In this document: positions 10,027 through 18,414 of the stretch, one piece after another
How the letters are laid out: every line of letters starts with the position of its first letter
Position numbering within the stretch: the first letter of the stretch is position 1
Assembly: GCA_963756495.1 (NCBI GenBank)
Contig: CAVWNS010000014.1
Span: forward strand, 1-64,000
Length of the DNA: 64,000 bases
Direction: 5' to 3'
From: DATFDN01 sp963756495
GTDB taxonomy: Bacteria > Pseudomonadota > Alphaproteobacteria > Acetobacterales > Acetobacteraceae
Position numbers and translations under genes: made by a program
The notes under the pieces: generated by a model
Databases searched by the model: none
What the model saw: only the letters and a program-made list of their open reading frames with translations
Told to the model about the DNA's origin: nothing

Positions 10027-11418
10027 ATGTCGGATGCGAGTTCGAGCCGAAGTCATCGACGTCGTCGAGCTCATCAACAAGAGCCGGCTGAGCGGGCTGC
10101 AAATCACCACCTTCGTGCTGTGCGCGCTCGTGGCTCTGCTCGACGGCATCGACACCCAATCGATCGGCGTCGCGGCGCCCTACATCGCCGAGCATATGCG
10201 AATGAGCATGAGCGGGTTTGGCCCCATTTTCGCCGCGACCCTATTCGGCGCGATGCTGGGCGCGCTGACCTTCGGGCCGCTCGCGGACCGGTTCGGTCGC
10301 AAGACGATGCTCGTTCTCGCCACCGTGACGTTCGCAATCTTCACCTTTCTCACCGCGCTGGCCAGTTCCTTCGGGACCCTGGTCGCGTGCCGGTTCCTGA
10401 CAGGGATCGGCCTTGGCGGGGCGACCCCCTGCTTTATCGCCCTGACGTCCGAGTACGCGCCGCTGCGCATTCGCAACCTGGTGGTCACGGCGCAATGGGC
10501 CGCGTTTCCGCTGGGCGGCCTGCTCGGCGGCCTGCTCAACTCGTACGTGATCTACGCGCTGGGCTGGCGCGCGCTGTTCTACATCGGCGCCGTTCTGCCC
10601 CTCGGCGTCGCCGTGCTGCTTGCGGTCAAGCTCCCCGAATCCTTTCGCTTCCTGCTGGCCCGCCGACCCGGCGCGACCAGGCAGATCCGGCGCATCGGCA
10701 GCGCGCTGACAGGCGAGGCCATCGACGAGGGAATCCGGTTCGTTTCCCGAGAGGAGAGACTCGGGGGGCTCTCGCTCAAGCATCTGTTCATGAAGGGGAG
10801 AGCCATCCCGACCGTGCTGCTCTGGGTTCCGTTCTTCATGGGCTTCGGCGTGCTGAGCGTGGTGACGCTGTGGACGCCAGCTCTGCTGCGCGCGCACGGG
10901 ATTCGGGGCCCGCCACGGCCATCGTCGTCTCGTTCAACGGGCTTGGTGCGTGCATCGGCCAGGCGACCGCCGGGGCGCTGATCGACCGCTTCGGAGCGGC
11001 GCGCCTAATGACCCCTGGCTTCCTGATCGGCGCCGCGTGCACCGTGGCGCTCGGATACTCCACAGCGTCGGTGCCGTGGTCCGCCGCGTTCATCGGGTTA
11101 GTGGGGCTATTCCTCGGCTCCGGCACGGCGGGCGCCATCGCTCTGGCAGCGATGATCTATCCGGTGGTGATCCGCTCGACAGGCGTTGGATGGGCCATGG
11201 GCATGGGGCGTCTCGGGCAAGGCCTGCTGCCGCTGGCCGTCGGCAACATGCTCGGCTGGGGCTGGGGCGCCGAGGGCTCCCTCGCCGCGATCGGCCTTGC
11301 GCCGGTCATCGCCGCGGCGTTCCTGCTGCTGCTCATGTGGTACGCGGCAAGGTCCGGGATCGCGCCGGAAGGATCGGCCCTCGCCGCGGCCAACTCCACC
11401 TGTGGCGCCCGGTCCTGA
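10027..11418 (+). pseudogene. MFS transporter, aromatic acid:H+ symporter-like, frameshifted
   Basis: This is a 12-helix inner-membrane carrier. The opening AEVIDVVELINKSRLSGLQ and the loop motif GPLADRFGRKT fit the aromatic acid/H+ symporter branch of the major facilitator family. Two indels are visible. Near 10043 an extra base separates a good N-terminus, MSDASS from the ATG at 10027, from the rest of the protein; without it translation would have to start at 10034. Near 10905-10908 a base is missing from a G run: the frame is lost after TPALLRAHGI and resumes as PATAIVVSFNGLGACIGQ, continuing to 11418. The repaired product is about 460 residues, the normal length. The substrate is inferred only from family resemblance. 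Confidence 0.7.
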
Positions 11419-11466
11419 CCTGCGACAACAGCTGGCCCGCCCAGCAATCGAGGAGGAAAGCCCATC

Positions 11467-12591
11467 ATGTGCACATGTCAGGACCCGGACGGTTCCGCCG
11501 TCGTCTCGTCCGTCATGGCCGACCCGGACGAACCGGCTCCCGCGGCCGACAGCAACCTCCTCGATGATCTCGTAGCCGCGAACCGCATTCTGTTCGATCA
11601 GGGCGTGGTCGACGCGTTCGGCCACGTAAGCGTGCGCCACGACAAGCGCCCCGACCGTTACCTGCTCGCGCGCAACATGGCGCCGGCGCAGGTGACCCGC
11701 GATGACATCATCGAGTTCGACCTCGAAAGCACGCCGGTCTCAGGCGCCGGCCGCGCCATGTACCTGGAGCGCTTCATCCACGGCGAGATCTACCGCGCAC
11801 GACCGGATGTCATGGCCGTCGTGCACAGCCATTCGCCGACCGTGGTTCCCTTCAGCATCGTGCCGAGCGTCACGCTGCGGCCCGTGTGCCACATGAGCGG
11901 CTTCCTCGGCGAGGGCGCGCCAAACTTCGAGATCCGCGACGTCGCAGGCACAGCAACCGACCTACTAATCCGAAGCCGGGAACTCGGGGCAGCCCTGGCG
12001 CAGTCGCTCGGGTCCGGCCTGATCGTGCTGATGCGCGGGCACGGCTCGACCGTTGTCGGCGAGAGCCTACAGCACGCGGTGTACCGCGCCGTCTACACCG
12101 AGATCAACGCTCGCTTGCAGGCCGAAGCGATGCGGCTCGGCCCCGTCATATATCTCACGCCCGAAGAGGCCGCTACGTCCCTCAAGAACGTCGAGACGCA
12201 GATCAGGCGTCCGTGGGATCTCTGGAAGATGCGAGTTCGGCAAGTAGGTGCGCTCGGCTCCCGCAAGGCTTCGTCCGTGACCTTGCCCGCATGCCCATCG
12301 CAGGGAACGGCCAGTTCACTCTCCTGGGCGGATGTGAGCCGGTATCGAGGTCTGTTGCATTGCAGCCAATCACCCTGGCGGCAAAGCGCTTCGCCAGGCG
12401 AGGAACAGCTTGAGCAGACCAACCCCAATCAGAGAACGCTCTCAGTCGGCCAGGTCTCGCAGGAATGCCCGTCGATCTTTTGGCGAATCGATGTGCCCGG
12501 CCAGCTCTGCCCAGAGTGCCTCGCGGGAGCGCGCGCCTGTCATGGCTCGGCGCACCAGCACCTTCGCAATGGGCCCGAGGTGATGCGCTAG
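11467..12591 (+). CDS. Class II aldolase/adducin family protein (read-through C-terminus)
   Basis: The first 255 or so residues form a class II aldolase domain, a zinc-dependent fold that cleaves or epimerises sugar phosphates or decarboxylates hydroxy acids. The zinc ligands appear as AVVHSHSPTVVP and MRGHGSTVVG. The start at 11467 follows a strong GAGGAGGAAA site. The last 114 residues do not belong to the family and run antisense to the kinase gene. Close to the family end the sequence reads WKMRV; removing one T from the TT at 12235-12236 gives WKMRVGK and a stop at 12247. The real gene is therefore probably 11467-12247 and the tail a frameshift product. Confidence 0.8.
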   Translation: MCTCQDPDGSAVVSSVMADPDEPAPAADSNLLDDLVAANRILFDQGVVDAFGHVSVRHDKRPDRYLLARNMAPAQVTRDDIIEFDLESTPVSGAGRAMYLERFIHGEIYRARPDVMAVVHSHSPTVVPFSIVPSVTLRPVCHMSGFLGEGAPNFEIRDVAGTATDLLIRSRELGAALAQSLGSGLIVLMRGHGSTVVGESLQHAVYRAVYTEINARLQAEAMRLGPVIYLTPEEAATSLKNVETQIRRPWDLWKMRVRQVGALGSRKASSVTLPACPSQGTASSLSWADVSRYRGLLHCSQSPWRQSASPGEEQLEQTNPNQRTLSVGQVSQECPSIFWRIDVPGQLCPECLAGARACHGSAHQHLRNGPEVMR

Positions 12592-13767
12592 TGCGCGTGC
12601 CGCCCGGTCGGCTTCGGCGGCCGTTATCACGTCGGCCGGGCTGGGCTCGACGGGAGACAACACGCGCCGGCGTGGATCGGCCGTGTGGGACCCGCTGCGC
12701 GTTCCGGTGGCCGACCCGGTCGTCGCTAGTGCGCGCACCGCCTGGAGAAACTGGGTGCGCTCTCCGGAATTGCTGATGCTGCTGACCAGCGTGGCACCGA
12801 GTTCCTCGGCCGACGCCGCCTTGATAGCGGCGTTCTGCACGAGATGGCGCGCAATCGGCCCGACATGACGCGCCAGCGCCCGCTCCAAGCCGGTCAACAA
12901 GCGCGGATCGAAGTGGGATGGGGTGTCCTTGGTAGCGACAGGGGAAGGCAGGATCACGGTGCCATCCTGGACGGCGGCCGCTTCGCCCTTGCCTCCGATG
13001 GCGGCCACGAGCGCCTGCCGCATCTCCATCGCCGAGCCGAAACGATGAGCCGGGTGCTTGGCGAGCGCGCGATCGGCCACGCGCGCCACCGCCGGAGTAC
13101 TGCCCAGACGCGCGGTCAGGTCAGGCGGCTCCGCGTTCAGCAGGTTGTTCGTGATCTCGGCGACCGTGCGGCCTGGGAACGGACGCGCGCCGGCCAGCAA
13201 TTCATAGAGCACCGCACCGGTGGAAAACAGATCGCTCCGTTCGTCCACCGGCCGGCCGAGGCACTGCTCGGGCGACATATAGCTCGGCGTGCCGATCACT
13301 GAGCCCGCATCGGTCAGGTCGGAGCCTTCCAACCGCGAGATGCCGAAATCGGTGACCTTCACGCGCCCGTCTGCCAGCAACATCACGTTCGCCGGCTTGA
13401 TGTCGCGGTGGACGATGCCAAGCCCGTGCGCGCACGTGAGCGCATCCAGGACCTGCGCGATCAGCGCCACGGACTGCGCTGACGTAAATCCCGCTCCGCG
13501 TCCCAGCGCCTGGGCAAGGGTCGCGCCCTCGACATATTCCATCGCGAGAAACGGATTGCCCTCGTACAGCGCGAAGTCATAGACCGCCACGATGTTGGGG
13601 TGGACGCACCGTCCGGCGGCCTGCGCCTCGCGCCGGAAGCGCGCGATGTAGTCGGCCCGGTCCGCGCCTTCCAGAAGATCGGCGCGCACCAGCTTGATGG
13701 CGACCGGCCGGTCGATATCTGGGTCGTGGGCCTTGTAGATCACGCCCATGGCGCCGCGGCCGAGCAC
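12442..13767 (-). CDS. Hanks-type serine/threonine protein kinase with duplicated C-terminal module
   Basis: This is a cytoplasmic eukaryotic-type protein kinase. Numbered from the GTG at 13767, the glycine loop LGRGAMG is at 2-8, the ATP lysine in VAIK at 25, HRDIKPAN at 120-127, DFG at 140-142 and the activation-segment motif SYMSPEQ at 162-168, so all catalytic residues are present. Two copies of a module of about 53 residues follow (294-347 and 388-440), each starting like RALA-HH/RH-GPIA and ending in an FL-R-LA segment. There is no membrane segment. The GTG start sits inside the glycine loop and drops the first strand; the frame is open upstream and encodes IGRFRVERV, so the real start is probably the ATC at 13851, where GGAG lies 7 bases upstream. 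It follows the sensor gene directly. Confidence 0.88.
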   Translation of the reverse strand: MLGRGAMGVIYKAHDPDIDRPVAIKLVRADLLEGADRADYIARFRREAQAAGRCVHPNIVAVYDFALYEGNPFLAMEYVEGATLAQALGRGAGFTSAQSVALIAQVLDALTCAHGLGIVHRDIKPANVMLLADGRVKVTDFGISRLEGSDLTDAGSVIGTPSYMSPEQCLGRPVDERSDLFSTGAVLYELLAGARPFPGRTVAEITNNLLNAEPPDLTARLGSTPAVARVADRALAKHPAHRFGSAMEMRQALVAAIGGKGEAAAVQDGTVILPSPVATKDTPSHFDPRLLTGLERALARHVGPIARHLVQNAAIKAASAEELGATLVSSISNSGERTQFLQAVRALATTGSATGTRSGSHTADPRRRVLSPVEPSPADVITAAEADRAARALAHHLGPIAKVLVRRAMTGARSREALWAELAGHIDSPKDRRAFLRDLAD

Positions 13768-13855
13768 GCGCTCGACGCGGAACCGCCCGATGCGGTCGGG
13801 GCCTGTCGGGGCGGGCCCAGTAGGACGAGAGCTGGGCGTTGTGTCCGTGATGGGG

Positions 13856-14725
13856 CTACTCCAACAACTTCATCGCATTAACCAGGCTGCGGCGCATCCG
13901 GTTGAAGGATTCCGCCAGCGAGCCGATCTCGTCGCGTCCCCTGACCGTGAACTCCGGCGCCTCCATGTTGCCCAGGCTCACTTCGCCGGCGATCGCCGAG
14001 ATGCGACGCACTGGCCGGACGATCATGTAGTGCAGCAGGATATTGAGCAGCACGATCATCACCACGAAAACCGCCGCGAGTCCGCCGAGAAATATCGCGA
14101 AGGTCCGGTTCGCGGTTTCCAACGGCACGCTCATGGGGACACTGACGATCTCGGCCCCGACCGTCTCGCCCATTTTCCAGCCGAAGCCGTTATTGGGGCC
14201 ATAAAGGTCAACCATGGTGGCCGGCGCCGCGCTCGGGGTGGAGTGGCAGGTCAGGCAACTCTGATCCGTGACCCGGATCGGGATGGCGATGGAGAGCATG
14301 CGCCCCGTGGGCGTGTCCCGCTCGGCCACCAGCTGGGGACGCTGCTGATCATTGCGGAAAGCGTTGATGATGTCCGCCTCCCAGTCGGTCGCCCGGTCGG
14401 CGGGATTGGTCGGATTGAGCGCCGCCTCCTTGAACGTATACTCGGGAAACGACTTATTGAGGGTCCGGAAATTCGTCTGCGCCGCCCAGAATGGGATCGT
14501 CTGCGGCAGGAACCGCGCCTTGAGCTGGTCGGCCAGCAGCGGCGCGATCTCCTGGTCGGTGTAGCTGCTGATCGCGGCGGCTTGGCCGAGCATCACCCGC
14601 GCCTGCTGCATGACCTCGCGCCGCGCGTTGTCCTCCAGCACGCGATGGGCGAGCGCGCCGGCGAGGGCCAGACCCGCCACGAAGGCGATCAACATCGCCA
14701 GATTAAACTTGGCCTTCAGTCCCAT
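13856..14725 (-). CDS. Membrane heme-c sensor: Tll0287-like (DUF3365) domain plus HAMP
   Basis: The 289-residue protein has a membrane helix at about 7-27, a periplasmic domain of the Tll0287-like/DUF3365 type with the heme-c attachment motif CLTCH at 157-161, a second helix at about 209-233, and a HAMP linker from about 232 to 285. It then ends in a short helical segment (LAESFNRMRRSLVN) with no methyl-accepting, cyclase or histidine kinase domain. This suggests a redox or ligand sensor that passes its signal to another protein, and the next gene is a Ser/Thr kinase. The start at 14725 places the first helix at the N-terminus; a GTG at 14767 would add 14 residues. The stop codon overlaps the ribosome site of the kinase. 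Confidence 0.85.
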   Translation of the reverse strand: MGLKAKFNLAMLIAFVAGLALAGALAHRVLEDNARREVMQQARVMLGQAAAISSYTDQEIAPLLADQLKARFLPQTIPFWAAQTNFRTLNKSFPEYTFKEAALNPTNPADRATDWEADIINAFRNDQQRPQLVAERDTPTGRMLSIAIPIRVTDQSCLTCHSTPSAAPATMVDLYGPNNGFGWKMGETVGAEIVSVPMSVPLETANRTFAIFLGGLAAVFVVMIVLLNILLHYMIVRPVRRISAIAGEVSLGNMEAPEFTVRGRDEIGSLAESFNRMRRSLVNAMKLLE

Positions 14726-14786
14726 TGGTGCCCACCCACACGTTCCGATCCGGTTCGGTTCCGGCACATGGCCGGCGTGCGCATCG

Positions 14787-15836
14787 TCATCGCAAGGCGG
14801 CGAACAGCCGGGCCGTCTCTGCCTGCGTCAGCATTCCCGTCATCTCGGCCTTGACCTCGTGCTGATATCGCCGGATTGCGGCGCGCGTGTCCGAGCCAAA
14901 CACGCCATCGATCCGACCATCATAGTAGCCCAGCTGCGCGAGGGCGACCTGCACATGCCGCCGGTCGGACTCCGTCATATGAGCCTCATCGGGCGCGGCG
15001 GGGAGATCGGCCGTCGCGACGGCCGACGGTGCCGACGGGGGCGCTGCCGGCAAGGGCGGGAGTTCCGGCGCCCGGGCCGGAGCCGGCGGGGGTTCCGGTT
15101 CTCCGATCAGGTGCGCCGGGCGCGCCGGGGGGCGTAGAACGAGCAATTGCGCGCCAGGGGTGGGCCGTACCGCCGCTTGCAGCCGGCCCAGAAGGTCGCC
15201 CACCGTAAGGGTCGGTCCTGTGAGGCTGGCAACGAGCGCACTGGCTAGGGGCGTCGGGCCGATGTCCGCCGCAGCGTCCGTTGCGGCCACCATCCCGACC
15301 TCGTCCGGCAGCGGCAAAGCCGACAGGTTCTTGAGCCCCAGCGGCTGCGCGCCAGACATCGGGGTCGGGACGGCATCCAGCACGATCACTCCCGCCCCTT
15401 GGATCCCGTGCCAGAGTGTATCCAACGCCGACTTGGCCAACACGCCCTGCGCAAGCACGTCGGAAGCGCGCGACACCGCCGCCGAGATGGGCAGTAGGAA
15501 GTCGCGGTCATTGAACTCGCTGACATACCCGCAAATGTAGACCAAAACAGGCGCTTGCGGAGCCCCGGCGTTGGCCTGACTGAATGCGCTCAGCGCCGCC
15601 TGCATCGCGCCGCTGGGAAGATCCTCCTTTTCCGTGACCGTGAACGCGGCGGCGCGTAGCGCAGTCGCCACTGCCTTGGCCGAGGCCGGGCAAGCGGCGA
15701 GAGCCGGAAGGAACGAATACCCCCCGTTGCCGATCACCAGAGCCTGCGAGCCGGCGGCCGATGCAGGCACCAGCCACAAGCTGAACACCAAGCCCGCCAG
15801 CCTCCCAGCAAGCCGCTCTGCTTCGCTGAACCGCAT
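14787..15836 (-). CDS. Secreted caspase-fold (C14-like) protein lacking catalytic residues, with peptidoglycan-binding domain
   Basis: The 349 residues begin with a signal peptide cleaved near ASA-AG (27-29). A caspase-type fold follows: QALVIGNGGYSFLPAL (31-46) is the family's first strand. In active members the histidine sits in a GHG segment after a hydrophobic strand; here VLVYICGYVSEFNDRDFLLP has Tyr104 instead. The nucleophile cysteine normally follows LDA; here VIVLDAVPTP has Val156. Both catalytic residues are therefore gone. A proline/alanine-rich linker leads to a peptidoglycan-binding domain (about 288-345, ALAQLGYYDGRIDGVFGSDT). It is probably a periplasmic binding or scaffold protein tethered to the cell wall. 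It is the first gene of a three-gene unit with the sensor and kinase. Confidence 0.78.
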   Translation of the reverse strand: MRFSEAERLAGRLAGLVFSLWLVPASAAGSQALVIGNGGYSFLPALAACPASAKAVATALRAAAFTVTEKEDLPSGAMQAALSAFSQANAGAPQAPVLVYICGYVSEFNDRDFLLPISAAVSRASDVLAQGVLAKSALDTLWHGIQGAGVIVLDAVPTPMSGAQPLGLKNLSALPLPDEVGMVAATDAAADIGPTPLASALVASLTGPTLTVGDLLGRLQAAVRPTPGAQLLVLRPPARPAHLIGEPEPPPAPARAPELPPLPAAPPSAPSAVATADLPAAPDEAHMTESDRRHVQVALAQLGYYDGRIDGVFGSDTRAAIRRYQHEVKAEMTGMLTQAETARLFAALR

Positions 15837-15973
15837 GCCTTGCTCGCTTCCTGCTTCGGACTCTCATGTGTGCAAGCCCTGTACTGCTGAATCCTGCCAT
15901 GTCGCGCGCACAGCGCACCAACTTGGTCCAGGAGTTTCAGCAACGCTGAACCCATCATTACCACGATTCGGAA
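15837..15973. other. Intergenic region upstream of the caspase-like gene
   Basis: This stretch lies between the glgX terminator and the caspase-like gene, which reads leftward. It should contain the promoter of the three-gene signalling unit, but no clear -35/-10 pair could be picked out by eye. No open frame in it resembles a known protein. Confidence 0.3.
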
Positions 15974-16001
15974 GCCGCCACAGACACCTGTCTTTGGCGG
16001 C
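15974..16001 (-). terminator. Hairpin terminator of glgX
   Basis: GCCGCCACAGACA at 15974-15986 pairs with TGTCTTTGGCGGC at 15989-16001, giving a 13-position stem with one mismatch and a very short loop. It lies about 55 bases past the glgX stop on the minus strand. There is no long T run after the stem. Confidence 0.6.
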
Positions 16002-16055
16002 GTCCCCGGCGACCAGCCCGCCCGTGAGAACTCCTGGCGGTCGAACGCGGGCCGG

Positions 16056-18323
16056 TTATCCCTCCGCCGGCATTGGGGCGGGCGCCTCGGGCGCGGCGGG
16101 CGCGGGTGCCTCAGGCTCGGGGACCAGCGCCGGGCGCTCGGCGACTTGGCGCAGGGCTTGGCGCGCACGTCGCATTGCGACCGAGCCGGCATTGTCCGGC
16201 TCCAGCGCGACCAGCAAGACCGACCGGCCGGTCACCTCGTATTCCTCGCCGCTGTTGATCTCGAGCCTGCCGCCGGCGGCAGGCACATTGGTGTCGATCA
16301 GCCGGCGCCAGCGCGATCCGCCCACCACATCGGGCAACCGGAACCGCACCACGTCGTGGTGCGCGTTCAGCACGAGCAGCGCTGTCGCGTCCATGGAGGG
16401 GCGTTTGATTCCGCTCGCCTGCGCGCGCCCGTCCAGCAGCATCCCGACGCAGCGGGCGTTCCCGTCCTGCCACTGTTCTTCCGTCATGTCGGTCGCCGAG
16501 GGAGTCAGCCAGCGCACGTCGCTGACATCAAGCTCGGCGTTGTACTCGCCGCTCAAGAAGCGATTGCGGCGCAGGATCGGGAAGGCATTGCGCACGCCGA
16601 CCAGCCGGCGCACGAAGTCAATCAGCAGGCGATTGTACTCGTCGATCTCCCAGTTAACCCAACTGATCTCGTTGTCTTGGCAATAGGCATTGTTGTTGCC
16701 TTGCTGCGTGCGCCCGAACTCGTCGCCCGCCAGCAGCATCGGCGTGCCCTGCGCGAGCAGTAGCGTGGCGAGCATGTTGCGCTTCTGACGGTCACGCAGG
16801 TCAAGGATCTCACCGTCCTCGGTCGGTCCTTCCGCCCCATGATTCCAGGAATGGTTGTTGTCGGTTCCGTCACGGTTGTCTTCGCCGTTCGCCGCGTTGT
16901 GCTTCTCGTTGTACGAGACGAGGTCGTGCAGCGTGAAGCCGTCATGTGCGGTGATGAAGTTCACGCTGGCCCAGGGCTTGCGGCCACGCCGATTGAACGC
17001 GTCCGACGACGCGGCGAGCCGAGTAGCGAGGTCCGGCAACTTGCCGGAATCGCCCTTCCAGAAGCCGCGCACGGTGTCGCGGAATTTGTCGTTCCACTCC
17101 GCCCATCCAGGCGGGAAGCCGCCGACCTGATAACCGCCGGGGCCGATGTCCCACGGCTCGGCGATCAGCTTCACCTGCGAAAGAACCGGGTCCTGCAAGC
17201 AGGAATCGAGGAAACCATTGCTCTCGTCAAAGCCGTGCGCGGCGCGGCCGAGAATGGTGCCGAGGTCGAAGCGGAAGCCGTCGACGTGCATTTCGGTTAC
17301 CCAGTAGCGCAGGGAATCCGTGACCATCTGCAAGGCGCGTGGGTGATCAAGGTTGAGCGTATTACCAGTGCCCGTGTCATTGACGTAATAGCGCGGATTG
17401 TCGTGCAGCAGCCGGTAGTACGACACGTTGTCGATCCCGCGGAAGGACAGCGTCGGTCCGCGCTCGTTGCCTTCCGCAGTGTGATTGTACACGACGTCGA
17501 GAATCACTTCGAGTCCGGCATCGTGCAGGCGCGCCACCATTTCCTTGAATTCGGAGAATACGAAGGTCGGAATGGCGGCATAGCGCTGGTCGGGAGCAAA
17601 GAAGCCGAGGGAGTTATAACCCCAATAGTTCGTCAGCCCTTTATCCAGCAGATAGCTGTCATTGATGAAAGTGTAAATCGGCAGAAGCTCGACGGAGGTG
17701 ACGCCGAGGGAGCGTACATAGTCCACGACATCCTTCTGCCCAAGACCGGAATACGTGCCACGCAACGAATCGGGCACCGCAGGATGCAGCTTGGTGTAGC
17801 CGCGCACGTGGGTCTCATAGAGGATCGTCCGCTCCCATGGTACCGCGGGCCGCCGCTCGCGGCCCCAGGTGAAAGCCGGGTCGATCACCCGGCATTTCGG
17901 CACGAATGGCGCGCTGTCACGCGTATCGAACGTCAGGTCATTACCCTCGGCGCCGATCGTATAACCGAAGCAGGCATGGTCCCAGCGCAGCTCGCCCACA
18001 TGCGTTTTTGCATACGGGTCCAGCGCCAGCTTGTTGGGATTGAAGCGATGCCCCGCCTCCGGCTCATACGGCCCGTGAACGCGATAGGCATAGATCGTCC
18101 CGGGCCGCGCGTCCGGCAGGTAGCCATGGAAGATCTCGCTTGTGTATTCCGGCAATTCGATCCGCTCGAGTTCGGTCTGCCCCGCATCATCGAACAGGCA
18201 TAGCTCGACCTTCCGGGCATGCGCCGAGAATAACGCGAAGTTCACGCCGAGGCCGTCCCAGGTGGCTCCCAATGGAAAGGGCGAGCCCTCGCGGATGCGG
18301 GACTTGAGGATCGGAGCGGGCAT
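16056..18323 (-). CDS. glgX: Glycogen debranching enzyme GlgX
   Basis: This is a 755-residue GH13 isoamylase-type enzyme that removes alpha-1,6 branches from glycogen limit dextrin in the cytoplasm. An N-terminal carbohydrate-binding module with PFPLGATWDGLGVNFALFS is followed by the catalytic barrel. The conserved regions read VILDVVYNHTAEG, VDGFRFDLGTILGR (nucleophile Asp), KLIAEPWDIG (acid/base Glu) and FITAHDGFTLHD. The start at 18323 follows GGAGG ten bases upstream and matches the family N-terminus; the frame is open for another 67 codons upstream, but that sequence is not family-like. A Pro/Ala/Glu-rich tail ends the protein. No other glycogen gene lies beside it in the window. Confidence 0.93.
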   Translation of the reverse strand: MPAPILKSRIREGSPFPLGATWDGLGVNFALFSAHARKVELCLFDDAGQTELERIELPEYTSEIFHGYLPDARPGTIYAYRVHGPYEPEAGHRFNPNKLALDPYAKTHVGELRWDHACFGYTIGAEGNDLTFDTRDSAPFVPKCRVIDPAFTWGRERRPAVPWERTILYETHVRGYTKLHPAVPDSLRGTYSGLGQKDVVDYVRSLGVTSVELLPIYTFINDSYLLDKGLTNYWGYNSLGFFAPDQRYAAIPTFVFSEFKEMVARLHDAGLEVILDVVYNHTAEGNERGPTLSFRGIDNVSYYRLLHDNPRYYVNDTGTGNTLNLDHPRALQMVTDSLRYWVTEMHVDGFRFDLGTILGRAAHGFDESNGFLDSCLQDPVLSQVKLIAEPWDIGPGGYQVGGFPPGWAEWNDKFRDTVRGFWKGDSGKLPDLATRLAASSDAFNRRGRKPWASVNFITAHDGFTLHDLVSYNEKHNAANGEDNRDGTDNNHSWNHGAEGPTEDGEILDLRDRQKRNMLATLLLAQGTPMLLAGDEFGRTQQGNNNAYCQDNEISWVNWEIDEYNRLLIDFVRRLVGVRNAFPILRRNRFLSGEYNAELDVSDVRWLTPSATDMTEEQWQDGNARCVGMLLDGRAQASGIKRPSMDATALLVLNAHHDVVRFRLPDVVGGSRWRRLIDTNVPAAGGRLEINSGEEYEVTGRSVLLVALEPDNAGSVAMRRARQALRQVAERPALVPEPEAPAPAAPEAPAPMPAEG

Positions 18324-18414
18324 GGCGGTAGGGCCTCCGGTCGGCGGCGGAAGGTGAGAACCGTTGAATGCCGCCCGGGACCGGAAAGTTGCAAGCCCTG
18401 CTCGACCGATCGGC

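Noticed and set aside
12248..12591. The 114-residue tail of the class II aldolase as a new domain
   Set aside because: It is antisense to the kinase gene and disappears if one T is removed at 12235-12236, which gives a family-like end.
16839..18203. Long open frame on the plus strand opposite glgX (454 codons)
   Set aside because: It mirrors the codon bias of the strongly supported glgX gene; its protein is Val/Arg/Ile-rich with no family likeness.
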